From: Desertivirga xinjiangensis
GTDB taxonomy: Bacteria > Bacteroidota > Bacteroidia > Sphingobacteriales > Sphingobacteriaceae
Direction of reading: 5' to 3'
DNA length: 64,000 nt
Assembly (NCBI RefSeq): GCF_024436435.1
Contig: NZ_JAFMZP010000007.1
Span: forward strand, 62,001-126,000
In this document: piece after piece, positions 1-7,233 of the stretch
How positions within the stretch are numbered: the first letter of the stretch is position 1
Layout: each line of letters opens with the position of its first letter
Position numbers and translations under genes: made by a program
Notes under the pieces: generated by a model
The model's database searches: none
Told to the model about the DNA's origin: nothing
The model's input: the letters and a program-made list of their open reading frames with translations, nothing else

Positions 1-607
1 TCAACTTTTTATAGTTGGAATCAATGTTCACCTGGGGATCATAAAAGTTCGCCTTGAGTTTAAGATAAGAAGACACTTTCCCTATACATTCACCTAGCGA
101 CTGCTGTGCCATGCGATAGGGTTGAAACTGAGAAATAGCCACACTGAGCCCTACATACCATACTCCGCCTATAAGCAAGAGGCCGGCATATTGCAGCAGC
201 TCCAGGATGCTGAAGTGGCGGTCAATGGTCAGGACCATGATGATGAGCACGCCCGTTCCGATGGATGAAGCCCTGTTCCCATAGATGCTGAACATCGAGA
301 AAAAGAAACAAAGAAGAAATATTTCAAGTACCAGCAAGGTTGGGTGCTGGTTGATCAAACCGGTCAGCAACGCCGTGAAGATCATGAAAGCAATGCTGGC
401 AAGCATGCCATTCCGCTTATGCGACACCGGCCCGGGATTATCCGGGATACTGGTAGTGATGGCACCCAAAGAAACAACGATCCCCGTTTCCAGGTGTCCG
501 GCCTGAGCAAAGAGCAACGGAGGCAGTAGTACACCAAAGGTGATCCGGAGTCCATCAGTAAAATACTGGCTGAAAATGAAGTTCTTAATCTCTTTTGTTT
601 GCTTCAT
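1..607 (-). CDS. FUSC-family membrane protein, N-terminal 202 residues (cut by window edge)
   Basis: An open frame runs from an ATG at 607 to the window edge without a stop. It begins MKQTKEIKNFIFSQYF and has several hydrophobic stretches: near residues 20-36, a segment containing SIAFMIFTALLTGLI, one containing LEIFLLCFFFSMFSI, one containing GTGVLIIMVLTI, and one containing LQYAGLLLIGGVWYV. Between the first two lies a short conserved-looking loop, SIPDNPGPVSHKRNG. This pattern matches the N-terminal membrane half of FUSC/YccS-type proteins, which are linked to efflux of aromatic compounds or have unknown roles. The family usually continues into a soluble domain and a second membrane half; that part lies outside the window. 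The family call rests on remembered pattern and topology, so it is good but not certain. Confidence 0.72.
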   Translation of the reverse strand, partial: MKQTKEIKNFIFSQYFTDGLRITFGVLLPPLLFAQAGHLETGIVVSLGAITTSIPDNPGPVSHKRNGMLASIAFMIFTALLTGLINQHPTLLVLEIFLLCFFFSMFSIYGNRASSIGTGVLIIMVLTIDRHFSILELLQYAGLLLIGGVWYVGLSVAISQFQPYRMAQQSLGECIGKVSSYLKLKANFYDPQVNIDSNYKKL

Positions 608-1146
608 GCTGTTGCCTTAACTACAGGCCAATTTATGAAATATGCATCAATTCCCCCTTTTTAAGGAAACAAATACTGGTATGAAAAGTTCGTGACGGCA
701 GAGCGCTGGAAAAAAGGAAGCTCATCAAGGTGTTTTCAGGCAGGTTTTGAACCTCAAAGATCCCTCTCAGATCGCTTGAGATTTAAAAACCTCATTTCTA
801 AACGAATAAGCCACTTTTTTAACAAGAAAAAAATACGATTTTTCTTGGTTCGTATTATTTTAGTTTGTAAATTAGATACTATCAAACAACGTTCATTGAC
901 AGCCTGGATTAACCTCTGATAGATGTTCGAGTTAAATGCTCAGAAGGATGTTTATTACGTTCATAAATGGTGCAGATAAATTGGATATGTCCATAAAGCT
1001 GTCCGCAGGTGAAATTTGTAGAAGTGATTATATTCTACGGAATTAATAATGCTAATCAAGATTGGGATCCTTCTTAAAGGAAAACCAAAAACGTCAATTT
1101 AGTAACGGGTTTGAAGGACTTTAATAGTTAAGGCTGTTAAAGTTTA
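608..1146. other. Gene-free stretch leading into a strong terminator; possible small-RNA locus
   Basis: No convincing reading frame exists on either strand. Short potential hairpins are visible: GTAGAA paired with TTCTAC at about 1019-1038, TTAAC with GTTAA at about 909-936, and TCCTT with AAGGA near 1068-1080. The stretch ends in a textbook terminator (1147-1188) that no coding gene needs, because the left neighbour points away and the right neighbour starts more than 340 bp later. A stable transcript of about 200-320 nt is therefore possible. It does not show the conserved cores of RNase P RNA or tmRNA that I would expect, and I found no clear promoter. Confidence 0.3.
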
Positions 1147-1188
1147 AAACGGGAGTTTTGATTTGAAAGGATCGACTCCCGTTTTTTT
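1147..1188 (+). terminator. Rho-independent terminator with no upstream coding gene
   Basis: Perfect 10-bp arms AAACGGGAGT and ACTCCCGTTT with an 18-nt loop are followed by seven T. It terminates plus-strand transcription coming from the gene-free region to its left. Confidence 0.75.
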
Positions 1189-1299
1189 ATGTTCAATAAT
1201 TCCTGACGCTCGCGGATCCTATACTGGCGCTCGCATGCCATATGCTCGCACTCTCTGTTCGCTAGAGTTCGCGTCAGCGGCTCTACGGATTCAGAAATG

Positions 1300-1324
1300 A
1301 AAAAGAGTCACCGACTCGCTAAGT
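1300..1324. repeat. Terminator-like hairpin element, copy 1
   Basis: An A-run followed by GAGTCACCGACTC (GAGTC/GACTC hairpin) and GCTAAG is almost the same as the reverse complement of one arm of the bidirectional terminator at 25236-25262. It points to a short mobile or repeatedly used terminator sequence. Confidence 0.4.
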
Positions 1325-1404
1325 CGATATTTTTAACTTCTAACAAATCTCTGCTCTATCTATTTTTCTTGCCATAGGAAAAGTCCTCCAACACAAACTT
1401 TGCA

Positions 1405-1412
1405 TAACTTTG
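1405..1412 (+). promoter_or_regulatory. Candidate Bacteroidota -7 promoter box for the VOC gene
   Basis: TAACTTTG fits the Bacteroidota sigma-70 -7 consensus TAnnTTTG, about 120 nt before the VOC-protein start. No good -33 TTTG partner is seen at the usual distance, so this is weak. Confidence 0.25.
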
Positions 1413-1532
1413 AGATCCAAATTAGAACATTTGCCCAATGGACAGTGTTTTTATCTAAACAGTCTGAAGATATCATCGATGCCTTGCCGCTGAAAGGTAA
1501 CAGTCTGGCAATAAAACTTAAAGACTATCAAA

Positions 1533-1922
1533 ATGAATACGTATAAACCCTTAGGCTATAATTCACTCTCTCCTTATCTCATTATTGATGATGCACAAAA
1601 GTTTGTAGACCTAATGAAAGCAATTTTCCAGGCAAAAGAATTGAGACGATATGACCATGATAACGGGAAGATCCTCCATTGCGAACTGCAGATCGATGAC
1701 AGCGTGATTATGATCAGCAACAGTACCGATCAGTATCCGGCCAACAAAACAATGCTGCACCTCTACGTTCCGGATGTTTTCACGACCTTCGGCAAAGCGA
1801 TAGAAAACGGTTGCGAGATCATCGAAGAACCTGTCAATAAAGGGGGCGATCCGGACACGAGAGGCTCCTTCTACGATTTCGCCGGAAACTATTGGTCTGT
1901 AAGCACACAGCTAACGCAATAG
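1533..1922 (+). CDS. VOC-superfamily (glyoxalase/PhnB-like) protein
   Basis: This 129-residue protein has the length and beta-alpha-beta-beta-beta pattern of one VOC domain pair. It contains SPYLIIDDAQKFVDLMKAIF, a central LHCELQIDDSVIMIS strand pair, LHLYVPDVFTTFGKAIENG, and a C-terminal end of the type D-x-RGSFYDFAGNYWSVST, typical of PhnB-like bleomycin/glyoxalase-fold proteins. Members bind a divalent metal and act on or bind small molecules; the substrate cannot be told here. It lies alone between intergenic sequence and a convergent gene, so context adds no function. The ATG is preceded by an A-rich leader without a Shine-Dalgarno site, as usual in this phylum. Confidence 0.82.
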   Translation: MNTYKPLGYNSLSPYLIIDDAQKFVDLMKAIFQAKELRRYDHDNGKILHCELQIDDSVIMISNSTDQYPANKTMLHLYVPDVFTTFGKAIENGCEIIEEPVNKGGDPDTRGSFYDFAGNYWSVSTQLTQ

Positions 1923-1976
1923 CGGCAATACCGCCAGTAAACACAAGTAAAACATCCAGGAAATTTTAGTATCCTG

Positions 1977-2939
1977 TCAATCCTTAGGAAACCCGATATC
2001 TCCTTTAGGCAGCTCAAATATTGAAACCGGCCAGGGCTCTGATCTAGGTTTCGGGTTTTCCGCTCTTGCCTTTTGCGGCACTTTCTTGGGTGCACCGGCT
2101 TTTTGACGAAGCCTCTTAATCTCATCCAGTATCCTATTGCCCCAATAAACGAGTTCAATTACCCTGTAGGCCGGAGCTTCCTCATCATTGGTTTCCGCTA
2201 CTTCGCTTTCACCCGCTATCTGCCAGGCTCCTATCAGTTCCGAAGGACTCCAGGCCTTAGAATTGATCGTTTCTAAACCTCCGAAGCCATCATCTTTATA
2301 GCCATGGATGGACATGCTCAACATCACTAGCCTGCCTTTAATCGCTGCATCTTCCAGCCGGATCACTCCGCCCTCAAAATCCTGCATGTAAGCTATTTTT
2401 ATTTCCTTCACGCTGTTATAGCAATAAACTTCCTTTTTAAAGTCGAAGGCAATTGCTACAAAGCGAAGGGCATATTGGGTATTACTATCGCCCGGGCCTT
2501 TGATGTCATAAATGCTGATGGGGGGAAGGTTAATACAGATCTTGTTTTCCGCATCCAGGTAAGTCTGGGGCCTGGCGCGCAACACCTTATCCATCGGTGA
2601 ATTATTATTGAACTGGAAGCCTTGCAGGAAGCTGAGATCAGCATCGTGCACATCTCTTTCGCCGCAGGCTTTCCGGCTGGCCGATACGCCGTTTCGTACC
2701 GCAGAATTCATGCGGTTGATCATTTGCCCGTCATACCCGCTGTAGGTATGGATAAAAGCATGCCTGATGGCTTTGGCTGTAGTGCTGCACAAGCCAAATT
2801 CAAGGCCGCTTGCCTTACTGGCAAGAGTTTGCTTAAACTCTTTTGGTTTACCTTGTATCACTTGCCGATTACGGTACCCTTTGTAAACGTTATTTGCCAT
2901 CGATCCGTGAAGGATCCCATTTCTATCTATGATTGCCAT
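1977..2939 (-). CDS. Uncharacterised 320-residue protein
   Basis: I do not recognise this protein. It starts MAIIDRNGILHGSMANNVYK and continues with a basic, glycine-rich N-terminus (YRNRQVIQGKPKE). A mostly beta-rich middle includes ALRFVAIAFDF and LVMLSMSIHGYKDD. The basic, lysine- and proline-rich tail near residues 268-305 looks disordered. There is no signal peptide and no membrane segment. The N-terminal style recalls small Bacteroidota DUF6266-type proteins that begin with 'G-x-L-G-x-x-G', but I would not assign it. Its start is well supported by an exact AGGAGG ribosome-binding site nine bases upstream, which is rare in this phylum and could mark foreign origin or high expression. Confidence 0.7.
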   Translation of the reverse strand: MAIIDRNGILHGSMANNVYKGYRNRQVIQGKPKEFKQTLASKASGLEFGLCSTTAKAIRHAFIHTYSGYDGQMINRMNSAVRNGVSASRKACGERDVHDADLSFLQGFQFNNNSPMDKVLRARPQTYLDAENKICINLPPISIYDIKGPGDSNTQYALRFVAIAFDFKKEVYCYNSVKEIKIAYMQDFEGGVIRLEDAAIKGRLVMLSMSIHGYKDDGFGGLETINSKAWSPSELIGAWQIAGESEVAETNDEEAPAYRVIELVYWGNRILDEIKRLRQKAGAPKKVPQKARAENPKPRSEPWPVSIFELPKGDIGFPKD

Positions 2940-2948
2940 TGTTTATTT

Positions 2949-2954
2949 CCTCCT
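2949..2954 (-). promoter_or_regulatory. Unusual perfect Shine-Dalgarno site (AGGAGG)
   Basis: Read on the minus strand, AGGAGG lies nine bases before the ATG at 2939. Most genes in the window have no such site, so it both fixes this start and marks the gene as unusual. Confidence 0.6.
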
Positions 2955-3537
2955 TTTTGGTGTAAATATTTTATACATTTGAGTGTAAAAATAAACGTTC
3001 TTTCATTGATGGTCAATGGCTTAAGCCGATTTTCAGGTGAATTAAAATGCAAAAATCAAATCCTCCCGGGGTGTAAAATGTGACCCTTTTCGGAAATAGC
3101 TGACAGAATTTGCCCTTGACCTGGGAAGAATTATTACTGAAGATGAAATACGGCAGCATGAATCCATCCGAAAATGCTCAAAAAGTCCGCGTATTTTTGG
3201 TAAAAGGCGGGCTAATTGCGGGACTAACGAAGACTACAGGCAGCAATTTACGAGCACTCGTCGGAAGACGATTCATTCGTTGAGGTTGAATGAAATGGTT
3301 GGATCATCCGTTTGTTCCTGAAACCCAAGCGAAATAACCGGCCAGTTGATAATCTTTCAAGCTAATACATCAGCAGTGAGAGATACTCTAGTTGTTCCTA
3401 CTGAAAAAATCAGCTTTAAATTATAGTTTAAAATCCATTTTGTTGAGTTAAAAAGCGAGCGGGATAGATGAGAAATGCAATAAATAAAAAGTTAATATTG
3501 AAAATATTGCGTTTTAAGTTAAGTTTACTTAATTGGT
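2955..3537. other. Intergenic region before the RHS island
   Basis: It contains the presumed promoter of the minus-strand gene, in AT-rich sequence to about 3000. Two short plus-strand open stretches follow at about 3105-3340; they resemble decayed coding sequence but match nothing I know. I see no RNA gene or repeat. The left end of the RHS fragment begins abruptly near 3540. Confidence 0.3.
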
Positions 3538-4314
3538 GTGTTAAATAATATGGCTTCCAGGATCAACTTAGTTCACTCCGAAAATAATCTTACTGACATT
3601 CAGTATAATATACTTAATCTTCCTCGATCACTGAAAGCCGGAGGAACGACGTTGAATTACATTTATGATGCGACTGGGACCAAACTGAGGAAAGTGGCGG
3701 GTTCGGTAACAACAGACTATGTTAGAGGAATTCAATACACTGGCAATACTCTCGACTTTATACAGACAGAAGTTGGCAGGGCAGTCCCTAATGCAACCGG
3801 CTACAAATATGAATACAACCTGACGGATCATTTGGGAAACGTGCGCTTCAGTTTCGATATTTACGATGGATCTGTTCGAAAGCTCCAGGAAGATGATTAC
3901 TATCCGTTTGGACTACAGGTAGCAAGACATTTAGGAACAACTCCGAATAAGTATCTTTATAATGGGAAGGAGATCCAAAAAAATGAGTTAAGGCAATATG
4001 ATTACGGGGCAAGGTTCTATGATCCGGTGATAGGCAGGTGGAGTGTTATTGATCCGATGGCGGAAAAATATTTGGAGTTTTCTCCTTATAATTATGCATT
4101 AAACGATCCGGTCAATAAACTTGATCCCAATGGGATGTATGTGCAATCGTCTCTTGATAGAAAAATTACGGATCGAGATGAAATAGCTCGTTTCGTGGAA
4201 GAGGCGAAAAGAGCTAAAGAAAAAGAACAGGAAAAAAATAAGGAAAATAAAAAGAACGACACTGACAAAAAATCAACCGGCGGGCAAATAGTAGATGGTT
4301 CGTTTCTGGATTAA
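3538..4314 (+). CDS. RHS-repeat-associated core domain, 5'-truncated fragment (tip cassette 1)
   Basis: This is the C-terminal part of a Bacteroidota RHS/YD-repeat protein. It shows a YD-like repeat (LNYIYDATGTKLRK, residues 39-52), the DHLGNVR motif (97-103), YYPFG (121-125), KYLYNGKEIQ (138-147), the [16 protein letters not shown] signature (153-168), and PYNYALNDPVNKLDPNG (183-199). That is the complete core end which, in RHS proteins, precedes the variable toxin tip. The usual N-terminus of more than a thousand residues and the secretion signal are absent, so it is an orphan. Its frame ends in a Lys/Glu-rich linker, and the next domain is in the -1 frame. The weak start (TTG/GTG context, no leader) suggests it may not be expressed by itself. 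Confidence 0.8.
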   Translation: MLNNMASRINLVHSENNLTDIQYNILNLPRSLKAGGTTLNYIYDATGTKLRKVAGSVTTDYVRGIQYTGNTLDFIQTEVGRAVPNATGYKYEYNLTDHLGNVRFSFDIYDGSVRKLQEDDYYPFGLQVARHLGTTPNKYLYNGKEIQKNELRQYDYGARFYDPVIGRWSVIDPMAEKYLEFSPYNYALNDPVNKLDPNGMYVQSSLDRKITDRDEIARFVEEAKRAKEKEQEKNKENKKNDTDKKSTGGQIVDGSFLD

Positions 4315-4319
4315 AAGAT

Positions 4320-4763
4320 TTGGCGGAAGCGCTCACACCCATCAGACCAGCAAATGACAATGATCCACAATCTCTGAGTGAATGGTGGGAGGGCATTAAA
4401 AATGCACCAGGTGGTGTGGCGGATATTTATTCAAGCGGTTCTCTGGAGGATAAAGTACGGTTGACAACTTCTTTTCTTGCATTATTAAGAGGAAAAACGT
4501 CTTCCGTTGCTGGAGTTGCAATGGCTGGAATGAAAGGAGAAAGTAGACTTTTGTATTTTGGGAAAATTGCTGTTGATAGAGAAGTTTTTCACCGAAAGAT
4601 TAAGCCAAAGATATTAAACGACGCAGGAGCATTCTCAAGTATAGTAGGAAAGAATCCCGACGTGAAAGTTGTAGGGACATATATTCATCTAACAGGCACT
4701 GGTCCCTTTAAAGGAAAAACTTTTCCAACAGAACTTAAAGCTTCGGAATATTTAACTCAATAA
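4320..4763 (+). CDS. Candidate toxin tip domain of cassette 1, separated from the core by a -1 frame change
   Basis: This frame is open from about 4266. If the A6 run at 4267-4272 were read with a -1 shift, it would join the RHS core to this segment with no stop between. The sequence has a short hydrophobic/Gly-Ala part (SSVAGVAMAGMKG) and a C-terminal domain with FHRKIKPKIL, IVGKNPDVKV and GTGPFKGKTF. That is the place and size of a polymorphic toxin tip of about 80-100 residues. I cannot name the toxin family or its activity. TTG is the only start near the frame opening, so the natural product is more likely a fused RHS-toxin than this separate protein. The gene after it is the expected immunity gene. 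Confidence 0.55.
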   Translation: MAEALTPIRPANDNDPQSLSEWWEGIKNAPGGVADIYSSGSLEDKVRLTTSFLALLRGKTSSVAGVAMAGMKGESRLLYFGKIAVDREVFHRKIKPKILNDAGAFSSIVGKNPDVKVVGTYIHLTGTGPFKGKTFPTELKASEYLTQ

Positions 4764-4771
4764 GATAAAAT

Positions 4772-5107
4772 ATGAGCAGTTTTTATAAACTATTTATCGA
4801 ATGTGACGAACAAAGAAAGAAAATGATTGATCGATTGCTAGGAGTATCAAATGGAGATCCAGATATAGGATGGAGCCTAATAGTGGAGGAAGACTCTCCC
4901 GATTTTCCACATGCACTTGATGCTTTTATTAGTTTAATATCCAAGAATCTTGCTGAATTGAGAGAAATTAATGTATCTGTAGATGAGATAAGTTTTTGGT
5001 ACATGTATGAGTACGAGCAACAATGTAATATGGAGTTCGCTCCTCATATTACTAAGGGGATAGGAGACTTAGGTATTGTGTTTTGTGTTTCGTGCTGGGA
5101 GAAATAA
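4772..5107 (+). CDS. Candidate immunity protein of cassette 1 (DUF4279-like pattern)
   Basis: The gene lies eight bases after the toxin-tip stop and encodes 111 residues without signal peptide or membrane segment. The arrangement 'LLGVSNGDPDIGWSLIV ... LISKNLAEL ... EISFWYMYEYEQQ ... HITKGIGDLGIVFCVSCWE' recalls the DUF4279 type of small proteins often found as immunity partners. That likeness is by eye only. Position, size and the terminator that follows support a cytosolic antitoxin for the preceding tip. An unrelated small gene cannot be excluded. Confidence 0.55.
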   Translation: MSSFYKLFIECDEQRKKMIDRLLGVSNGDPDIGWSLIVEEDSPDFPHALDAFISLISKNLAELREINVSVDEISFWYMYEYEQQCNMEFAPHITKGIGDLGIVFCVSCWEK

Positions 5108-5212
5108 CAGCAAAAAGTGCACAATACTTAACTTTAATCCTAAGAAATGGGAGTGTTTGGGAAAATTGTGTCACCATTGAAATTAATACTTCTCACGTTC
5201 TGTAAAAATCAA

Positions 5213-5247
5213 AACGCTTGGTTCTCTTATTGAGCCAAGCGTTTCTT
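5213..5247 (+). terminator. Terminator closing tip cassette 1 (TGGTTCT..GAGCCA family, copy 1)
   Basis: The arms AACGCTTGG and CCAAGCGTT pair perfectly around TTCTCTTATTGAG, followed by a T-rich run. The inner sequence TTGGTTCT..TGAGCCAA is shared with the terminators at 7199-7230 and 15742-15775. Confidence 0.75.
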
Positions 5248-5358
5248 TACCTGGAAAGGGTTTGAATGAGTCGTTTTTTAAAAAGATGATCAACAAAAGT
5301 TTTTCAATGAATATATCCGCATTCCTTTTTAGCATAAGGTAAATTGTTATGATAATGA

Positions 5359-5520
5359 AGGCTAGTTATTAAGACTTACAACCAACATTATGGAGGAGGG
5401 ACTGTTCATTCAGAGAATTATGATGAAACTGAAAATACCTGGAGTTTTTCAAGAGAACTCAAAAGTACAAATCATTTACCAAACCGCCTAAAAGATAGTT
5501 TTTCGAACGCTGCCTCATAA
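5359..5520 (+). pseudogene. Short orphan coding remnant
   Basis: An open frame of about 53 codons with protein-like composition (YNQHYGGGTVHSENYDETEN... ending LKDSFSNAAS) has no start codon or leader. It ends inside a terminator stem, as if it were the last part of a lost immunity or cargo gene. I do not recognise it. Confidence 0.3.
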
Positions 5521-5538
5521 TAAGGAGGCAGCGTTTTC
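5506..5538 (+). terminator. Rho-independent terminator after the orphan remnant
   Basis: The arms AACGCTGCCTC and GAGGCAGCGTT pair perfectly with an 8-nt loop and are followed by TTTT. It overlaps the stop of the short remnant. A similar GCTGTCTCATAAGGTCAGC hairpin is found at 23371-23404. Confidence 0.7.
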
Positions 5539-5650
5539 GATAGAAGAAGAGAAGACTTTTGTATGTAAGTAGCAGAAATTTTTTGCCGAAATTCTTGCCC
5601 GATCCCGAGATTTGGGATGAAAAGGTCTCAACTTTAACTTGTATATCAGT

Positions 5651-5862
5651 TCATAGACTCAAACTGCGAGTAGTCCTAGGTGTTTTACCGAACTTTCTTC
5701 TAAACTCCCCGGCCGAAATATTTCCTGTTTTCATAGCCCCCATTTAGGATATTTCAGAAATCGTGTGTCTTTTTCTTTAAGTAAGTCAGCGGCTTTCTTT
5801 AGCCGAATGGATTTTACAAAGTCATTAGCCGTTAAACGGGATCGATAACCTGTTGGTAACAA
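5651..5862 (-). pseudogene. AraC-type HTH remnant of a (hybrid) two-component regulator
   Basis: On the minus strand the fragments read RLTANDFVKSIRLKKAADLL then KEKDTR, GYENRKYFGR and, in a shifted frame, EFRRKFGKTP. This is the order of the C-terminal AraC DNA-binding domain used in Bacteroidota hybrid two-component regulators. At least two frameshifts and the missing upstream part show that it is dead. It marks an earlier gene that the island has replaced. Confidence 0.6.
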
Positions 5863-5864
5863 CA

Positions 5865-6155
5865 CAGGGTTTCAAAAAAGACAAAAACTTCTCCGTTGCC
5901 GAAAAATTTAGGACCAGCTTTGGTCGCGGTTTTTCCTCGGATCTTCCTGTTGAAGATATTCTGTTAGCGTTCGATGCAAGTGATGGTAACGATCTTAAAT
6001 CTGTTCCGCTGCACTCATAGCAAAGAATTGTTACTGACAATGAAACAGAATTGGTTATAAGTTTACAACTAAGAATTACGGATGATTTTATGATGGTAAC
6101 TCTTTCACTCAGTAAATCGTTGAAGGTCCTGTATAAGTCTGAAGTGTTTGATTGA
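5865..6155 (+). pseudogene. Unrecognised coding remnant with in-frame stop
   Basis: One reading frame with protein-like composition runs through a single TAG at 6018-6020. Before it: FSVAEKFRTSFGRGFSSDLP and EDILLAFDASDGNDLKSVPL. After it: IVTDNETELVISLQLRITDD and MVTLSLSKSLKVLYKSEVFD. It has no start codon. It begins where the AraC remnant ends, so a recombination joint probably lies near 5863. No family assigned. Confidence 0.35.
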
Positions 6156-6231
6156 TTTTGTAAATTAATGTGTAAACTATTTGCACATTAATTTCACTTT
6201 ATTAACTTTATACCTCAAACCTATCACAGTA

Positions 6232-6636
6232 ATGAGTTCTGTTTTAAAACACAAGCTAAAGGCCTATACTCTCACCGAAATCCTCATCGTGCTGGTAATT
6301 ATCGGCATTTTGGTATTACTAGCCTTACCAAACTTACTTCCCTTAATCACTAAAGCCAAAAGCACTGAAGCGAAAGTTCAGCTGGAACATTTGCACACTC
6401 TTGAGAAAAATTACTTCTTCGAAAAATCTAAATATTCCACCGATCTTAATGAATTGGGTTTCATCCAGGAGAAACTAAGTACGGACAGCAAAGATGGCAG
6501 AGCCAATTACCGGATCGAGGTAAGTCAGTCGAGTCCCACTACGTCACTCAGCATATGTTCTTTGTTGTTGATAGTCATAATGGACACAATCCAAGTGGTA
6601 AACCCAAAATACACTCGGTTGAAAAGCCAAATTTAA
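6232..6636 (+). CDS. Type IV pilin-like protein with replaced C-terminus
   Basis: The first about 105 residues are a class III prepilin: a short basic leader (MSSVLKHKLKA), the cleavage context A/YTLTE with Glu at +5, and a hydrophobic helix (ILIVLVIIGILVLLALPNLL). The usual N-terminal globular helix follows (KSTEAKVQLEHLHTLEKNYF). Pilins are processed by a prepilin peptidase and assemble into fibres or pseudopili. After TTSLS the sequence stops looking like a pilin and runs into an out-of-frame reading of the next cassette. The gene was therefore cut by arrival of the toxin tip at about 6545-6555. I chose the ATG at 6232 because it directly precedes the leader. It is probably not functional in its current form. 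Confidence 0.65.
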   Translation: MSSVLKHKLKAYTLTEILIVLVIIGILVLLALPNLLPLITKAKSTEAKVQLEHLHTLEKNYFFEKSKYSTDLNELGFIQEKLSTDSKDGRANYRIEVSQSSPTTSLSICSLLLIVIMDTIQVVNPKYTRLKSQI

Positions 6637-6809
6637 AATCTGCCAAAGACGCGGCAAGAAATAACCCTAAGTCAAACACAGCACCAGCAAAACATTCAAG
6701 TGATAAAGGTCAAAAGACACATTATCATTCAACCAAGGATGGTAAAAAACTTGAAGGAAAGGATAATATTCATTATGTTGATAGATCATCAAAGAAAAAC
6801 AAGGAATGA
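6555..6809 (+). CDS. RHS-type toxin tip fragment (cassette 2)
   Basis: This 84-residue segment lacks the RHS core but looks like a tip end. It is rich in Lys/His/Ser/Asn and contains DSHNGHNPSGKPKIHSVEKP, KSAKDAARNNPKS, KHSSDKGQKTHYHSTKDGKK and DNIHYVDRSSKKN. The repeated His residues (GH, IH, THYH, IHY) suggest a small metal-dependent or His-based nuclease, but I cannot name a family. The frame is open upstream into the pilin gene in a different phase. Its stop overlaps the next gene by ATGA, the tight coupling typical of toxin/immunity pairs. Confidence 0.5.
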   Translation: MFFVVDSHNGHNPSGKPKIHSVEKPNLKSAKDAARNNPKSNTAPAKHSSDKGQKTHYHSTKDGKKLEGKDNIHYVDRSSKKNKE

Positions 6810-7162
6810 GAAAAGAGAAGTATTCAACGATATGGCTTAGCTTTGTTCATATCAAGGCCAAAGATGGAATTGAATTTAACAGCCTTATTGATATAGAAGA
6901 GTCTCCAGACCAATATATTGGTGCCTGGGCTAATATATTGGTGAAAAGCGAGACAATACGTGAGGCTATAGATATAATAGCGGAAGGGTTGAACGAGTTG
7001 GGGTTTGAACTCGCATTTATCGATAAAATTGAAAACTTTATGTCTCTTGTTGAAGCTGAAGAGGTAAATAAAAGCGTAGTAAAAGAAGCTGACTGGCTGC
7101 TTAAATCAGACTTCGTTTTCAAGATAAGTGATAGAATATTTCCTTATTTAGCGCAAGAATGA
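6806..7162 (+). CDS. Candidate immunity protein of cassette 2
   Basis: The gene overlaps the toxin tip by four bases (ATGA) and encodes 118 acidic residues with no signal or membrane segment. It has alternating beta/alpha character (IWLSFVHIKAKDG, ANILVKSETIREAIDIIAEG, LNELGFELAFIDKIENFMSL). I recognise no family. Size, acidity opposite a basic tip, coupling and the terminator just after it point to a cytosolic immunity protein. Confidence 0.55.
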   Translation: MRKEKYSTIWLSFVHIKAKDGIEFNSLIDIEESPDQYIGAWANILVKSETIREAIDIIAEGLNELGFELAFIDKIENFMSLVEAEEVNKSVVKEADWLLKSDFVFKISDRIFPYLAQE

Positions 7163-7198
7163 AGCGTAGATAGAGAGTAAGTAAGTTAAAAAAGTTAT

Positions 7199-7230
7199 AG
7201 CCTGGTTCTTAAAATGAGCCAGGCTTTTTT
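7199..7230 (+). terminator. Terminator closing tip cassette 2 (TGGTTCT..GAGCCA family, copy 2)
   Basis: AGCCTGG pairs with CCAGGCT around TTCTTAAAATGAG, followed by six T. It shares CTGGTTCT..TGAGCCAG with the terminators after cassettes 1 and 4. Confidence 0.75.
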
Positions 7231-7233
7231 GTT

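Larger units (their letters stand above)
1189..1532. other. Intergenic region with GCTCGC repeats and a shared hairpin element
   Basis: No gene is visible. The hexamer GCTCGC occurs three times within about 1207-1239, with related TTCGC words to about 1272. A hairpin element shared with the terminator near 25.2 kb lies at 1300-1324. A candidate promoter box lies at 1405-1412. Confidence 0.35.

Noticed and set aside
608-1188. RNase P RNA, tmRNA or SRP RNA in the gene-free stretch
   Set aside because: None of the conserved cores of these RNAs could be found by eye.
4320-4763. Toxin tip as an independent protein with TTG start
   Set aside because: The frame is open upstream into the core linker, and RHS tips are normally fused to the core; I kept the entry but prefer a shifted fusion.
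5559-5747. 62-codon plus-strand open frame over the AraC remnant
   Set aside because: The minus strand shows the recognisable AraC sequence; the plus frame is its shadow.
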